DNA of 39,203 nt from CAAFZY01 sp964410325. GTDB taxonomy: Bacteria > Pseudomonadota > Alphaproteobacteria > RF32 > CAG-239. The notes under the pieces were generated by a model. The model was given only the letters and a program-made list of their open reading frames with translations. It searched no databases and was not told where the DNA came from. A program made the position numbers and the translations under genes. This document shows, in pieces, positions 27,101 through 34,532 of the stretch. Numbering within the stretch: position 1 is the stretch's first letter; each line of letters opens with the position of its first letter. The stretch lies in NCBI GenBank assembly GCA_964410325.1, contig CAYPFN010000015.1, forward strand, positions 1 through 39,203. Direction: 5' to 3'.

Positions 27101-27394
27101 TGTCAGCTCATTGCGGAGCTTTACTTCAAACTCTGTTCCATAAATGCTTTTTTCTCTGGTTAACCGCGGAATATAAAACTCTCGTTTTTCTTTGGGTGTT
27201 TTTTCGGTAATAAAAGTCGGAGAGGTAAAAATAAAACGGAGTTCTTCAATATCTTTTAATTGCTTTTTCAATTCTTCAAAGGCATAGATAGAAAAATAGG
27301 CAGAAGCAATAGAGAGCTTTGCATTACTCTTTATCTCAACCTGTAAATCATCTTTCAAAACAGATGAAACATTATCAAAAGCCTTAATTTCCAT
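24134..27394 (-). CDS. SNF2-type helicase with N-terminal PLD-like domain
   Basis: The 1086-residue protein has a phospholipase-D-like N-terminal region (about 1-190). It is followed by a complete SNF2/SF2 motor: Walker A ADSVGLGKT (272-280), DESH (362-365), SATP (406-409), ATDCISEGQNLQ (792-803) and motif VI QRFGRIDRIGSRN (822-834). I do not see the paired HxK nuclease motifs in the N-terminal part, so that domain may bind DNA without cutting it. It is the first gene of the operon. Its ATG follows GGTGG and lies six bases inside the left inverted repeat of the candidate invertible element. Such helicases accompany type III-like systems and may scan or remodel DNA for them. Confidence 0.82.
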   Translation of the reverse strand: MEIKAFDNVSSVLKDDLQVEIKSNAKLSIASAYFSIYAFEELKKQLKDIEELRFIFTSPTFITEKTPKEKREFYIPRLTREKSIYGTEFEVKLRNELTQKAIAKECADWIRKKVQFKSNKTGQFIPGLINVENKEDSCSYYPVNGFTTVDLGCDKGNNCFCIINKFEAPLSQRYIQSFNEIWNDKRQLQDVTQELIDSITTVYAENSPEFIYFFTLYNIFNEFLDDINEDILPNERTGFKESAIWKKLYNFQKDACLAIINKLEKYNGCILADSVGLGKTFTALSVIKYYENRNKNVLVLCPKKLSDNWTTYKENYVNNPIATDRLRYDVLYHTDLSRIRGKSNGIDLAKLNWENYDLIVIDESHNFRNGGQSYLTDDGEQKDNRYNILLNKVIRKGVRTKVLMLSATPVNNQFLDLKNQLALAYEGNTSEMNKKLGEGKNIDHIFREAQKAFNRWNTLPPSERTTARLLDMLSFDFFDLLDSITIARSRKHIEKYYNTADIGKFPERLPPINQRPILSLKENTISYGEIFKNLLDLTLCVYTPSSYIHPSKIDEYEERYGRDVSKGVFFKQSDREQGVRRLMSINLMKRMESSVYSFNQTLSRIIYRIDKTIEHIDLFEKQKSNYELTADFSEFEELDEDYDVVIGSKVNISLKDMDYRSWRNDLKADSVILKHLYAETSKISADEDHKLQTLLAQIKQKIEHPINDNNKKILIFTAFADTANYLYDHVSTYVKNNFGLDTAVISGSVDGKSTIKGLPQDMNTVLTCFSPISKEKHLLLPNNPANIDVLIATDCISEGQNLQDCDYLINYDIHWNPVRIIQRFGRIDRIGSRNDVIQLVNFWAPVQLDEYIKLKARVEGRMKAINITNGGNDNVINPEDDPDLAYRKQQLEKLQNEVVDIEDMDTGISIMDLGLNEFRLDLLEYIKENPDVEKNPTGMNAIVKATADMPAGVIYILKNINPDTNINNTNRLHPFYMVYLKDNGEIVCNHLQPKDLLDKLRLACKGKSAVDKAICKHFNKKTKDGRDMRHYSKLLGEAIRSIINVKEESDIDSLFSDGGTTVLENEIKGLNDFELICFLVVEGKQC

Positions 27395-27400
27395 AAAACC

Positions 27401-27534
27401 ACCGTCTACATTTTAACGTATACGGCTAGGGATTTGAGTGTTTCAGGGATTGGGTATGGTTCTTTATTTTCAAAATTTTTATTGTTATTTTGAGTTTTTT
27501 ATAGTAATAATTATCCCTATTAAATGTAGACGGT
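27401..27534. promoter_or_regulatory. Candidate invertible switch upstream of the restriction operon
   Basis: ACCGTCTACATTT (27401-27413) recurs in perfect inverted orientation at 27522-27534, bounding 108 bp of very AT-rich sequence. The left repeat is 6 bp from the helicase start codon. The recombinase gene lies just beyond the right repeat. The best promoter-like pair inside is TTGTTA (27482-27487) and AATAAT (27506-27511), 18 bp apart on the + strand, pointing away from the operon. On the minus strand I see only an isolated -10-like TATAAA (27498-27503). The sequenced orientation could therefore be OFF. The repeats are observed; inversion and promoter function are inferred. Confidence 0.7.
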
Positions 27535-27586
27535 CTTATCCTGAAAGAGTCTGGTGTTAATAGCTTTTTCAAAGCATTAAACAAAT

Positions 27587-27612
27587 AAAGCCGGCATATA
27601 AATACCAGCTTT
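27587..27612 (-). terminator. Terminator after the recombinase gene
   Basis: AAAGCCGGCAT (27587-27597) pairs with 27602-27612 through 11 bp with wobbles, and in the minus direction is followed by a T-rich ATTTGTTT. It would insulate the downstream switch from recombinase transcription. Confidence 0.55.
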
Positions 27613-27638
27613 AAAAACAGGGATTATAAAGTATAAAA

Positions 27639-28229
27639 TCAGGAAAGATGTGTCTTGATGTATTTGTCCAGCGTTCCCCAACAACAATTCATCAATCGGG
27701 CAATTTCAGCTTTCGAAACACCTTTATCAAGAAGTCTTTTAATTTTATGGTGGTGTTTTTTTAATTTGTTATGTGTGAATCCAAAAGGTCTTCCAAGGTG
27801 TATTCCTTCATCTTTAAGCCTTTGCAGAGAATTTTTAGTGCGTTCCGAGATAAGCTGTCGTTCAATTTCACTAGCCAGAGAAAAGGCAAAAGCAAGAACT
27901 TTACTTTGAATATCCGCCCCTAATCGATAGTTTTCTTTCAATGTCCAAATCTGGCAATCTCTCTCCAGGCAAAGACGTAAGATTCCCATAATCTCAAACA
28001 TATTTCTACCAAGACGAGAAATTTCTGTTGCAATCAGAATATCGCCTCTTTTTAGGTGTTTTAATACTCTGTTTAGCTTTCTGTCCTGCAGTTTTTTGCG
28101 TGATGAAATTACTTCTTCTGTCCATCTATCAATAATAATATTATTCCGTTCAGCAAAGAGCTCTATTTCATGGCGCTGGTTGGCGCAGGTTTGATGCTCT
28201 GTGCTCACTCTGATGTATCCATAAATCAT
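27639..28229 (-). CDS. Serine site-specific recombinase (DNA invertase/resolvase type)
   Basis: The 196-residue protein is a small serine recombinase. It has the N-terminal YIRVST motif with nucleophile Ser9, the conserved ISRLGRNM arginine motif, the E helix (SLASEIERQLISERTKNSL), the hinge GRPFGF, and a C-terminal helix-turn-helix (GVSKAEIARLMNCCWGTLDKYI). Length and domain order match invertases such as Hin, Pin and the Mpi type. It reads toward the inverted repeats at 27401-27534, which are the obvious substrate. The start has an AAGGAAT site. Confidence 0.93.
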   Translation of the reverse strand: MIYGYIRVSTEHQTCANQRHEIELFAERNNIIIDRWTEEVISSRKKLQDRKLNRVLKHLKRGDILIATEISRLGRNMFEIMGILRLCLERDCQIWTLKENYRLGADIQSKVLAFAFSLASEIERQLISERTKNSLQRLKDEGIHLGRPFGFTHNKLKKHHHKIKRLLDKGVSKAEIARLMNCCWGTLDKYIKTHLS

Positions 28230-28571
28230 TTTATTATTCCTTGTAAAATTTTGCTTGAAAGAGTTTTTGATAATTATTTTTGATATCTCTTCGCAACTCT
28301 TGACTAATAAAAAGAGAGGCAGAGGCTACCCGAGGACTTTTGTATATTTATGGTGAAGAAGCGAATTTTTATCCCAACTTTTAAGTAGATTTTCCCGCAA
28401 GCTTGCATCTTGGGCATTCTCTGTCAATTTGAGAATATCTGTTTCTTTTTTGCCACATTTATAGGGAAAAAGCGGATAATCTATAACAATTACTTATTAT
28501 TTCCCCTCTTTCTACGGGGAATAATCTCTGAAATAAGACCATATTTTTTAAGCGGTACAAAATGGTAAAGT
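28230..28571. other. Gap between recombinase and tilS
   Basis: No coding frame is convincing. It should contain the recombinase promoter. On the minus strand TTGCGA with TATCAA 18 bp on is a weak candidate near 28253-28285. A hairpin at 28496-28525 (ATTATTTCCCC with GGGGAATAAT, one bulge) lies downstream of the tilS stop and may terminate tilS, although it has no T-run. In related alphaproteobacteria ftsH usually follows tilS. It is absent here. Confidence 0.4.
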
Positions 28572-29651
28572 TTATGTCTCTTTAAAATGATTTAAGATAA
28601 AAATCCGTACCTGAAACGGCAGTTTGCCGTGTGAAAATTTAGGATGAAGACGTTTAAATATTTTCCAATTTTCAGCAGTATATTTGCCAAGTTCGCAATT
28701 TTCGGGATAAATCCATAAGCGTTTGTCGTGCAGATGTAGCCGGCAATGTCCTAAGGTTGCCGAATAAAAACTTTCTTTTTTTAGCTGTCGGATTAAATTA
28801 ATAATTTTTTCTGCCCGTGGCGCATATTCGTTATGTCCGATATTTCTCAGCAAATATGAGAGCAGTCGAAATTTAATTTCATCACTAAAATTAAGAAAAT
28901 CTTCAAATGTGCAACAATAAGCATAATCAAACCAATTTTGAAATGATTGGCCGATAATTTGTTGGATTTCGTTTTCAAGATAGTCTCTGGAATATTGAAG
29001 ACATTTCATGGTTTTGACAACCTGTTCAACAGTTATGCCACTTTTTTGGTAAAAATCTGGCAAAATATGACGCATTTTTACTCTCAGATATTGTTCGGCA
29101 TTATTACTTTCATCTTCAACCCACGCGATATTTTTTTCTTGTAGATATTTTTTCATGACATTAGGATTCGTATCAAGCAGCGGTCTTAAAATATATAAAT
29201 TATGCCTCCGGAAAACTTCCCGCATGCCACATAATCCATTTAAACCGCTGCCACGGTACAGACGCATAAAGAAAGTTTCTGCCTGATCAAACAAGTGATG
29301 AGCCGTCATCACAAACTTGACATTATTCTCCGAACACCATTTTTCAAGCAGATTATAACGTGCCTTGCGCGCGGCTTCTTCAATTCCCGAAGACGGTTTT
29401 TCTTCTGCATCCCAAACCAGAATATAATGTTCAATACCGTGTGCTTTCATGATTTTAGCGACATGAGTTGCTTCCTGCGCAGAAGTTGGGCGTAGCTGAT
29501 GATCGACAGTTAAAGCGATAATTCTGTATCCAGAGCTAGCCAGTTCTGCATGTGCCATCAAAACTAAACCTAAAGAATCGCTACCGCCAGATACTCCGAC
29601 CGCAATCGTCTTATCCGTAATGTGATTTCTATTCAGAAAATCCAGAAACAT
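28572..29651 (-). CDS. tilS: tRNA(Ile)-lysidine synthase
   Basis: TilS attaches lysine to C34 of tRNA-Ile2 (CAU), switching it to read AUA, an essential step. The 359-residue product starts with the N-type ATP pyrophosphatase P-loop SGGSDS (21-26) and has the family HHLFDQAETFFMRLYRGSG segment and a C-terminal extension. It follows cpoB by 36 bp on the same strand, the usual pal-cpoB-tilS order. Its 3' side faces the defence island. Confidence 0.95.
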   Translation of the reverse strand: MFLDFLNRNHITDKTIAVGVSGGSDSLGLVLMAHAELASSGYRIIALTVDHQLRPTSAQEATHVAKIMKAHGIEHYILVWDAEEKPSSGIEEAARKARYNLLEKWCSENNVKFVMTAHHLFDQAETFFMRLYRGSGLNGLCGMREVFRRHNLYILRPLLDTNPNVMKKYLQEKNIAWVEDESNNAEQYLRVKMRHILPDFYQKSGITVEQVVKTMKCLQYSRDYLENEIQQIIGQSFQNWFDYAYCCTFEDFLNFSDEIKFRLLSYLLRNIGHNEYAPRAEKIINLIRQLKKESFYSATLGHCRLHLHDKRLWIYPENCELGKYTAENWKIFKRLHPKFSHGKLPFQVRIFILNHFKET

Positions 29652-29687
29652 ATAGAGTCCGCCATTTAAACGCTAATTTGGCAAATT

Positions 29688-30545
29688 TTACTGACAACCG
29701 AGTTTTTTGGCTTCCGTAGCAGCTTTATTCAGGATATTTTTTTCAGCATTGGGAAATTCAGTCGGTAAATTAACAAATGCCAGACAAGCTTCGTCTTTTT
29801 TACCCAGCTGCTCCATGGAAATGCCAAGTTTCAGCAAACAGTCAGCTCCTTTTGAGCCGTTTTTATATTTATCGTAACCGCGACCGAAAGCAACGGCGGC
29901 CTTGGCAAAGTTTTTATCGTTATAATAAACTTCCCCCAGCCAATATTGCGCATTGCCAGCCAGCTTATTATCAGGATATTTTTCCAGAATCAGATTAAAG
30001 TTTTGTTCGGCTTCATCCGATTTCCCGGCTCTGAGGGCTTCTAAACCCCGGGTGTAAATCTCATCAACGCTCAACTCTTTTACAGTTGGCGTCAGATTTT
30101 TCAATTCGCCACTGGTTATGTCATCTCCAATAATGGATTTGGGCGCGCCCGTGGCAACTGCCGCATCAAATTTTGGGGACAGGCCGGTGTTACCTTCCGC
30201 AGCGGGAATAGGTTTTCCCTCCAACAATTTAAAACGAATGTCGATATCCTGATTAATCTTATTAATTTTTTCTTCCAGAAGTTTAACCTGATGAGCCATT
30301 TCATCAATTTTACCGTCCATGGAACGAATAATTTCATCATATTCGCCAAGTCTGATTTCTGTTTGCCCGGCCACAGCCTGGATCGGGCCGTCGGTTGTTT
30401 CCCGATAAACTTTGCGTTGCAAAATAATCATCTCTTCTTTTAACGCCTCAAGCTGCTCCTGTATACCGATCAGTTCCTGAGCAGAAACCGAAAAGCTAAC
30501 TCCACAAGCCAAAAAAGCCAAAATAAATAAAGGCAGTAATTTCAT
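29688..30545 (-). CDS. cpoB: Tol-Pal accessory protein CpoB (YbgF)
   Basis: CpoB is periplasmic and coordinates peptidoglycan synthesis with outer-membrane constriction through TolA and PBP1B in E. coli. The 285-residue protein has a signal peptide ending VSA (cleavage near residue 22). It then has a coiled coil (about 25-100), a linker, and TPR-type helices from about 160 (DEIYTRGLEALRAGKSDEAE, NAQYWLGEVYY). The ATG at 30545 is preferred over 30549-30551 because AGGA then lies at normal spacing (8 nt rather than 2). Confidence 0.92.
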   Translation of the reverse strand: MKLLPLFILAFLACGVSFSVSAQELIGIQEQLEALKEEMIILQRKVYRETTDGPIQAVAGQTEIRLGEYDEIIRSMDGKIDEMAHQVKLLEEKINKINQDIDIRFKLLEGKPIPAAEGNTGLSPKFDAAVATGAPKSIIGDDITSGELKNLTPTVKELSVDEIYTRGLEALRAGKSDEAEQNFNLILEKYPDNKLAGNAQYWLGEVYYNDKNFAKAAVAFGRGYDKYKNGSKGADCLLKLGISMEQLGKKDEACLAFVNLPTEFPNAEKNILNKAATEAKKLGCQ

Positions 30546-30579
30546 ATCCATAATCCTATAAATTTATGATAACGTTAAA

Positions 30580-30608
30580 AATATAAAATAAAACTTTCTG
30601 ATTAACAA
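30580..30608 (-). promoter_or_regulatory. Promoter of cpoB-tilS
   Basis: On the minus strand TTGTTA (30603-30608) and TATATT (30580-30585) are 17 bp apart. A terminator separates pal from cpoB, so an independent promoter is expected here. Confidence 0.5.
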
Positions 30609-30649
30609 GAGCAAAATAATAAAAACCAATTCTTTGGAAATTTAAAATA

Positions 30650-30680
30650 AAAAAAGCATTCCATTGCAGAATGCTTTTTT
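30650..30680 (-). terminator. Intrinsic terminator of pal
   Basis: Perfect 12-bp arms 30650-30661 and 30669-30680 (core GCATTC/GAATGC) have flanking A and T runs. It begins 18 bp after the pal stop. Confidence 0.85.
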
Positions 30681-30698
30681 ACCTTATGCCTTAGGAGA

Positions 30699-31172
30699 TT
30701 ACATGTTGCTGGTTTTAACAACGGTAACGGCACGACGGTTCTGAGCCCAGGCTGCTTCATTGTTGCCTAAAACAGCTGGTCTTTCTTTACCGTAAGAAAT
30801 TACGGAAATACGATCAGCGGCAACACCCTGAGAAACAAGGTACTGTTTAACGGCGTTAGCACGACGTTCGCCTAAAGCCAGGTTGTATTCGCGAGTACCT
30901 CTGTCATCGCAATAACCTTGAACGATAACATTAACATTTTTGTGTTTTTTGGAGTTCAACCATTCAACCTGTGTGTCCAAAACTTCTTGGGCATTGTTGG
31001 TTAAAGCCGAGCTGTCAAAAGCAAAGAAAACTCTGTCTTCAGCATTTGCCATGAAGTCACGGGCTTCTTTGTCTTCGCATTCACTACCGCCGAACATGCC
31101 GCCGTTGGAACCAGTGGAAGAACAACCAGCTAAGAAAGCTATTGCGCAAAATAAACTCAAAAGTTTTTTCAT
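30699..31172 (-). CDS. pal: Peptidoglycan-associated lipoprotein Pal
   Basis: Pal is an outer-membrane lipoprotein that binds peptidoglycan and TolB. The 157-residue protein has a lipobox LAGC (Cys17) and an OmpA-like C-terminal domain with the diaminopimelate-binding pattern (YCDDRGTREYNLALGERRA) and QNRRA near the end. The ATG at 31172 has GGAGA 7 nt upstream. An earlier ATG at 31202 has none and would spoil the signal. tolB, usually directly upstream, is not here: pal has its own promoter and terminator. Confidence 0.96.
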   Translation of the reverse strand: MKKLLSLFCAIAFLAGCSSTGSNGGMFGGSECEDKEARDFMANAEDRVFFAFDSSALTNNAQEVLDTQVEWLNSKKHKNVNVIVQGYCDDRGTREYNLALGERRANAVKQYLVSQGVAADRISVISYGKERPAVLGNNEAAWAQNRRAVTVVKTSNM

Positions 31173-31220
31173 TTTATTTTCTCCATATGGGTTAAAATAC
31201 ATTCCGTAAGTTACGAAACA

Positions 31221-31250
31221 ATTCTAATTGCAGAACAACTAATACGTCAA
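31221..31250 (-). promoter_or_regulatory. Promoter of pal
   Basis: On the minus strand TTGACG (31245-31250) and TAGAAT (31221-31226) are 18 bp apart, giving a leader of about 42 nt. From here to the terminator at 31458 I see nothing else coding. Confidence 0.6.
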
Positions 31251-31457
31251 CTAAATTAAGTGATAAAATTAAACTTTTCAACAAGAAAAAATAAAAAAAT
31301 AATAAATTGTTACTAAAGACTATGTTTTATAGAAAAAAATTACTTAAAATTGATATAGTCTAAAGTTATACATTTTTTAAGTAAATTATAAAACCGAAAT
31401 AAAAGAAAAAAGTTAAACCTAAAGTCCCGGTTTCATAGATTCGCTGTGTAAAAAAAT

Positions 31458-31489
31458 AAAAAAAAAGGAACAAATGTTCCTTTTTTTTT
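31458..31489. terminator. Strong bidirectional intrinsic terminator
   Basis: A 15-bp perfect stem (31458-31472 with 31475-31489) has nine As and nine Ts at its base and overlaps the stop codon of the gene at 31488. Confidence 0.8.
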
Positions 31490-32228
31490 ATTCAAAAACG
31501 AGCGTGTCATTACGATAAGTAAACTGCCCGATTTTTGTTCCTTCCGTTGTCGGCAAGGGTTGAAGCCTTTCCTGATCTGCCTCCAGCAAAGCCGGCAAGC
31601 CACAATTAATGTCACAAATAAGCCAGCCTTTAACAAGTTCGCCAGAATCCTGCTTCGGAATACCGACCGGTGTTGCCCAAACACGATATGTTCTTCCTTT
31701 AAGGAAATAACCGCAGGATTTTGTTTTAAAACTTATTTCATAAATGCCGGTTTTGACATTTTTTGCTGAAAAATCCTGTAATTTCCATTGTTCGCGGATA
31801 TGGTCAAACAGCTGATTGACATACTTGAGCTGTCGATGTTCGCCGTCTGCCAGAATCATTTTAACGGTATCATCCGGCAAAGATTGGTAAAGCGCCGCTT
31901 TTTCCAGAACAATATCGTTATCGTAAAGAGTTTCGGGCTCATACAGGCAATAGATATCGCCGTACCCTCGGGCGCGATTAATATTGTTGCGAAAACTTTG
32001 CACAAAGACTCGTTCCTTGCCAACGCGCAAATTTACCTGTCGATATTTTTTAGAATACTTAATAACTCCGACTATAAATAAAAAGTTATCAGGTATGCAT
32101 AGATTTTTTTTCAACAGTCGCCAATTTTTAATATTCATTGCTTCAAAATCGGCGAGGGGAGACAACGTAGGAGAAGCCTTGCCTCCTTCCAGAATTTTTT
32201 GTTGTTTCATTTGTTGTTTCATAAGCAT
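31488..32228 (-). CDS. Hypothetical protein of 246 residues
   Basis: I do not recognise this protein. It has no signal peptide or membrane helix. The first 25 residues are polar (MKQQMKQQKILEGG), and the rest is mixed alpha/beta with many charged residues and several aromatic strands (GYFLKGRTYRVWATPVG, KGWLICDINCGLPALL). It has its own promoter candidate and terminator, so it is probably monocistronic. It occupies the place where murE follows ftsI in typical division clusters. The start is uncertain: two in-frame ATGs at 32228 and 32222 lack a clear ribosome binding site. Confidence 0.7.
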   Translation of the reverse strand: MLMKQQMKQQKILEGGKASPTLSPLADFEAMNIKNWRLLKKNLCIPDNFLFIVGVIKYSKKYRQVNLRVGKERVFVQSFRNNINRARGYGDIYCLYEPETLYDNDIVLEKAALYQSLPDDTVKMILADGEHRQLKYVNQLFDHIREQWKLQDFSAKNVKTGIYEISFKTKSCGYFLKGRTYRVWATPVGIPKQDSGELVKGWLICDINCGLPALLEADQERLQPLPTTEGTKIGQFTYRNDTLVFE

Positions 32229-32262
32229 AAAAATTTATATTAATAATAAAAAGTGTTATTTA

Positions 32263-32291
32263 CAAATATATAAATTTGTCAGCTTTGTCAA
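32263..32291 (-). promoter_or_regulatory. Promoter of the hypothetical gene after ftsI
   Basis: A perfect TTGACA (32286-32291, minus strand) is 17 bp from TATTTG (32263-32268). A palindrome at 32295-32314 (CGATATTT/AAATATCG) lies between it and the ftsI stop and could be an operator or weak terminator. Confidence 0.5.
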
Positions 32292-32320
32292 GTGCGATAT
32301 TTTAGTAAATATCGTTTAAA

Positions 32321-34072
32321 TCAATGTATAAATGCCGCTTTAACATGTTGGCGCTGGGTGTTTAAGTCAAAATCGGCCTGAATATCGAGTTGCGGGGCAA
32401 TTTGGGCAATAATCCGCCCACCGACCGGCACGGCGTTCCAGCCCGAAGTAACAAAGCCGAAAGTTTCTTTAGAGCTTTTAGGCTCGTCTAAGATAACCAG
32501 CATGGCGTATTGAGGATTATTTTCCGGGAAAGCCGAAAGAAAAGATGTGATGACTTTTTTATCAATATAGCGTCCGTTAACAAGCTTATTCGCCGTTCCG
32601 GTTTTGCCGATAACCTGATAACCTGGAATATTGGCTTTTTTTGCTGAACCGCGCACCACCACATCGCGCAGCAACCGTCGCATATCTTCTGAAGTTCGTT
32701 CAGAGATAACTCGGCGAGCGGGATGTTGTGGCGTATAGGCTTTAACGATAGTCGGATAATGATATATTCCACCGTTGACAAGTGATGCAAAAGCGGCAAT
32801 CAGATGCAACGGCGTTACGGACACGCCGTATCCGTAAGAAACGGTTGCCATAGTATCGTCGCGCCAATTTTTTTCGCTTGGAAACAACGGGCGTCCCTTC
32901 TCAAATATTTCAAAATCGTTAAGCGGTTCGGCAAAGCCTAAATTTATCAAGAAACGTCGCTGAGCGTCTTTGCCGACACGGCTGATAAGTTGCGCCGAGC
33001 CGATATTTGAAGAATAAATCAAAATTTCGCCTACCGTCAGCCAGCGGTTTTCGCCACGATAATCGGTAACGGTTATTCCCTGAACTTTTATCGGTTTAGT
33101 CGCGTCAAATTTATCGTTAATTTTAACTTTGCCACTTTCTAAACCTAGAGCTGTATTAAATGTTTTAAACACCGATCCCGCTTCATAAACGCCCTGCGTG
33201 GCGAAATTAAACAAAGCATGATCGCCGACCGGAATGCTTAAATTCGGGTCGTAATCCGGCACCGAAACCATTGCAATGATTTCGCCGTTGTTGACATCCA
33301 TCAAAATGGCGCTGGCGCCAGCCGCCTGAAATTTTTCAACTGCGGTCAGCAATTCTTCGCGGATAGTATCTTGTATACCCATATCAACACTGAGCTGCAA
33401 CGGCCTGGACGATTCGGTCAAACGCTTGTGTAAAGATTTTTCCAAACCTGATAAACCGAGGTTGTCAATATTGGTGTACCCCAAAATATGTGAAAACAGG
33501 CTTTTATGCGGATAGATTCTCTTTTCACTTTTTTGAAATTCCAATGCTGGAATGCCAAGGTTGTTGACAGCCGACTGCTGCGCCGGTGAAAGATTATATT
33601 TTATCATAGAAAAGGATGTTTTTTTGCGGGTCAGCTTAGCCATCAGATCATCATAACTGATTTCCGGAAATAAATGCGATAATTTTTCGGCAACGTCTTC
33701 CGCATGACGGACATGTTTAGGATTGGCATACAAGTTGACAGTTGGTAGCGAGGTAGCAATGATGGCGCCGTTGCGGTCAATAATATCGGCACGGGAAATT
33801 AGTTTTTCCGTATAAATTTTGCTTTCGGATGTTTCTTCTCCGGGGGTGTAAATTTGAATGCCGTTAATTAGGCAAACATTGATAACGCGTATGGCGATGA
33901 CGATATAAATCAATAAAAAGCCGGCAATAGCAACCAATGTTCTCTGCCGGCAGGTGCGGATAGCGCTGATTTCAGAGTTTTCTTCAAACAGGATATCCGT
34001 ATTGGCAGAATCGGCTTCCCGTTCCGAAAAATAAAAATTATTGTTTTTCTTTGTCAAAATAGCGCCCAGCAC
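32321..34072 (-). CDS. ftsI: FtsI/PBP3, septal peptidoglycan transpeptidase
   Basis: FtsI crosslinks septal peptidoglycan in the divisome and partners with FtsW. The 583-residue protein has a cytoplasmic N-terminus, one membrane helix (about 46-66), a dimerisation domain (RADIIDRNGAIIATS) and a transpeptidase domain. The active-site motifs are SVFK (300-303, catalytic Ser300), SSN (354-356) and KTGT (490-493), all intact. It is 94 bp downstream of ftsL and is the last member of the division cluster present here. Confidence 0.96.
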   Translation of the reverse strand: MLGAILTKKNNNFYFSEREADSANTDILFEENSEISAIRTCRQRTLVAIAGFLLIYIVIAIRVINVCLINGIQIYTPGEETSESKIYTEKLISRADIIDRNGAIIATSLPTVNLYANPKHVRHAEDVAEKLSHLFPEISYDDLMAKLTRKKTSFSMIKYNLSPAQQSAVNNLGIPALEFQKSEKRIYPHKSLFSHILGYTNIDNLGLSGLEKSLHKRLTESSRPLQLSVDMGIQDTIREELLTAVEKFQAAGASAILMDVNNGEIIAMVSVPDYDPNLSIPVGDHALFNFATQGVYEAGSVFKTFNTALGLESGKVKINDKFDATKPIKVQGITVTDYRGENRWLTVGEILIYSSNIGSAQLISRVGKDAQRRFLINLGFAEPLNDFEIFEKGRPLFPSEKNWRDDTMATVSYGYGVSVTPLHLIAAFASLVNGGIYHYPTIVKAYTPQHPARRVISERTSEDMRRLLRDVVVRGSAKKANIPGYQVIGKTGTANKLVNGRYIDKKVITSFLSAFPENNPQYAMLVILDEPKSSKETFGFVTSGWNAVPVGGRIIAQIAPQLDIQADFDLNTQRQHVKAAFIH

Positions 34073-34166
34073 GGCTTCCTCTTAAATTATTATTCCTGCG
34101 GCCGGTTATGAAATCTTTTTAACCAAAACCCGGCGCTTGTGGGCGGGGAGAATATCTGAAAAGATT

Positions 34167-34532
34167 TTAACGTTCGGCCTTAACCAGTTTTTTATATTCT
34201 TTTTTATTAACACCAGCGGTGACGACTTTATCGATTCCGCCATTTTCATATTGAAATGGTAACGCAGAATAGTTAATAATTTGTTCAGCCCGGACTTTAT
34301 TTAAAGAAATATGTTCTGCGGCAAGTTTTTTTAAGCGGGAAGGGTTGTTTAAGTGGCTCCATTCCGCTTTCAGGACATGAATGGTTTTAATGTCTTTTTG
34401 AATATTGCGGTTAATTTTTGAAAGTTCGACCTCTAAGTCATGAACCTGATTTTTCAAGACAAATGAGCCAAAACAAATAACGCAGGTTAACGTGAACCAT
34501 AAAATAGTGATGGCGGTTTTGGTATTAATCAT
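34167..34532 (-). CDS. ftsL: Cell division protein FtsL
   Basis: FtsL is a bitopic divisome scaffold that forms a complex with FtsB and FtsQ. The 121-residue product has a single helix (about 7-25), a coiled-coil periplasmic segment (VHDLEVELSKINRNI) and an LKAEWSHLNNPSRLKKLA block typical of alphaproteobacterial FtsL. The ATG at 34532 is preferred because AAGGAG lies 6 nt upstream. It overlaps the end of rsmH by 8 bp, so translation is coupled. The longer frame from 34577 is out of register with the family start. Confidence 0.88.
   Translation of the reverse strand: MINTKTAITILWFTLTCVICFGSFVLKNQVHDLEVELSKINRNIQKDIKTIHVLKAEWSHLNNPSRLKKLAAEHISLNKVRAEQIINYSALPFQYENGGIDKVVTAGVNKKEYKKLVKAER

Noticed and set aside
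18333..27394. DISARM or BREX assignment for the defence operon
   Set aside because: There is no DUF1998 (DrmB), BrxL, PglZ or BrxC-like gene. The Mod-Res pair is plainly type III-like.
31433..31684. 83-codon minus-strand frame crossing the terminator at 31458
   Set aside because: It overlaps the 246-residue gene in another frame and reads through a strong terminator.
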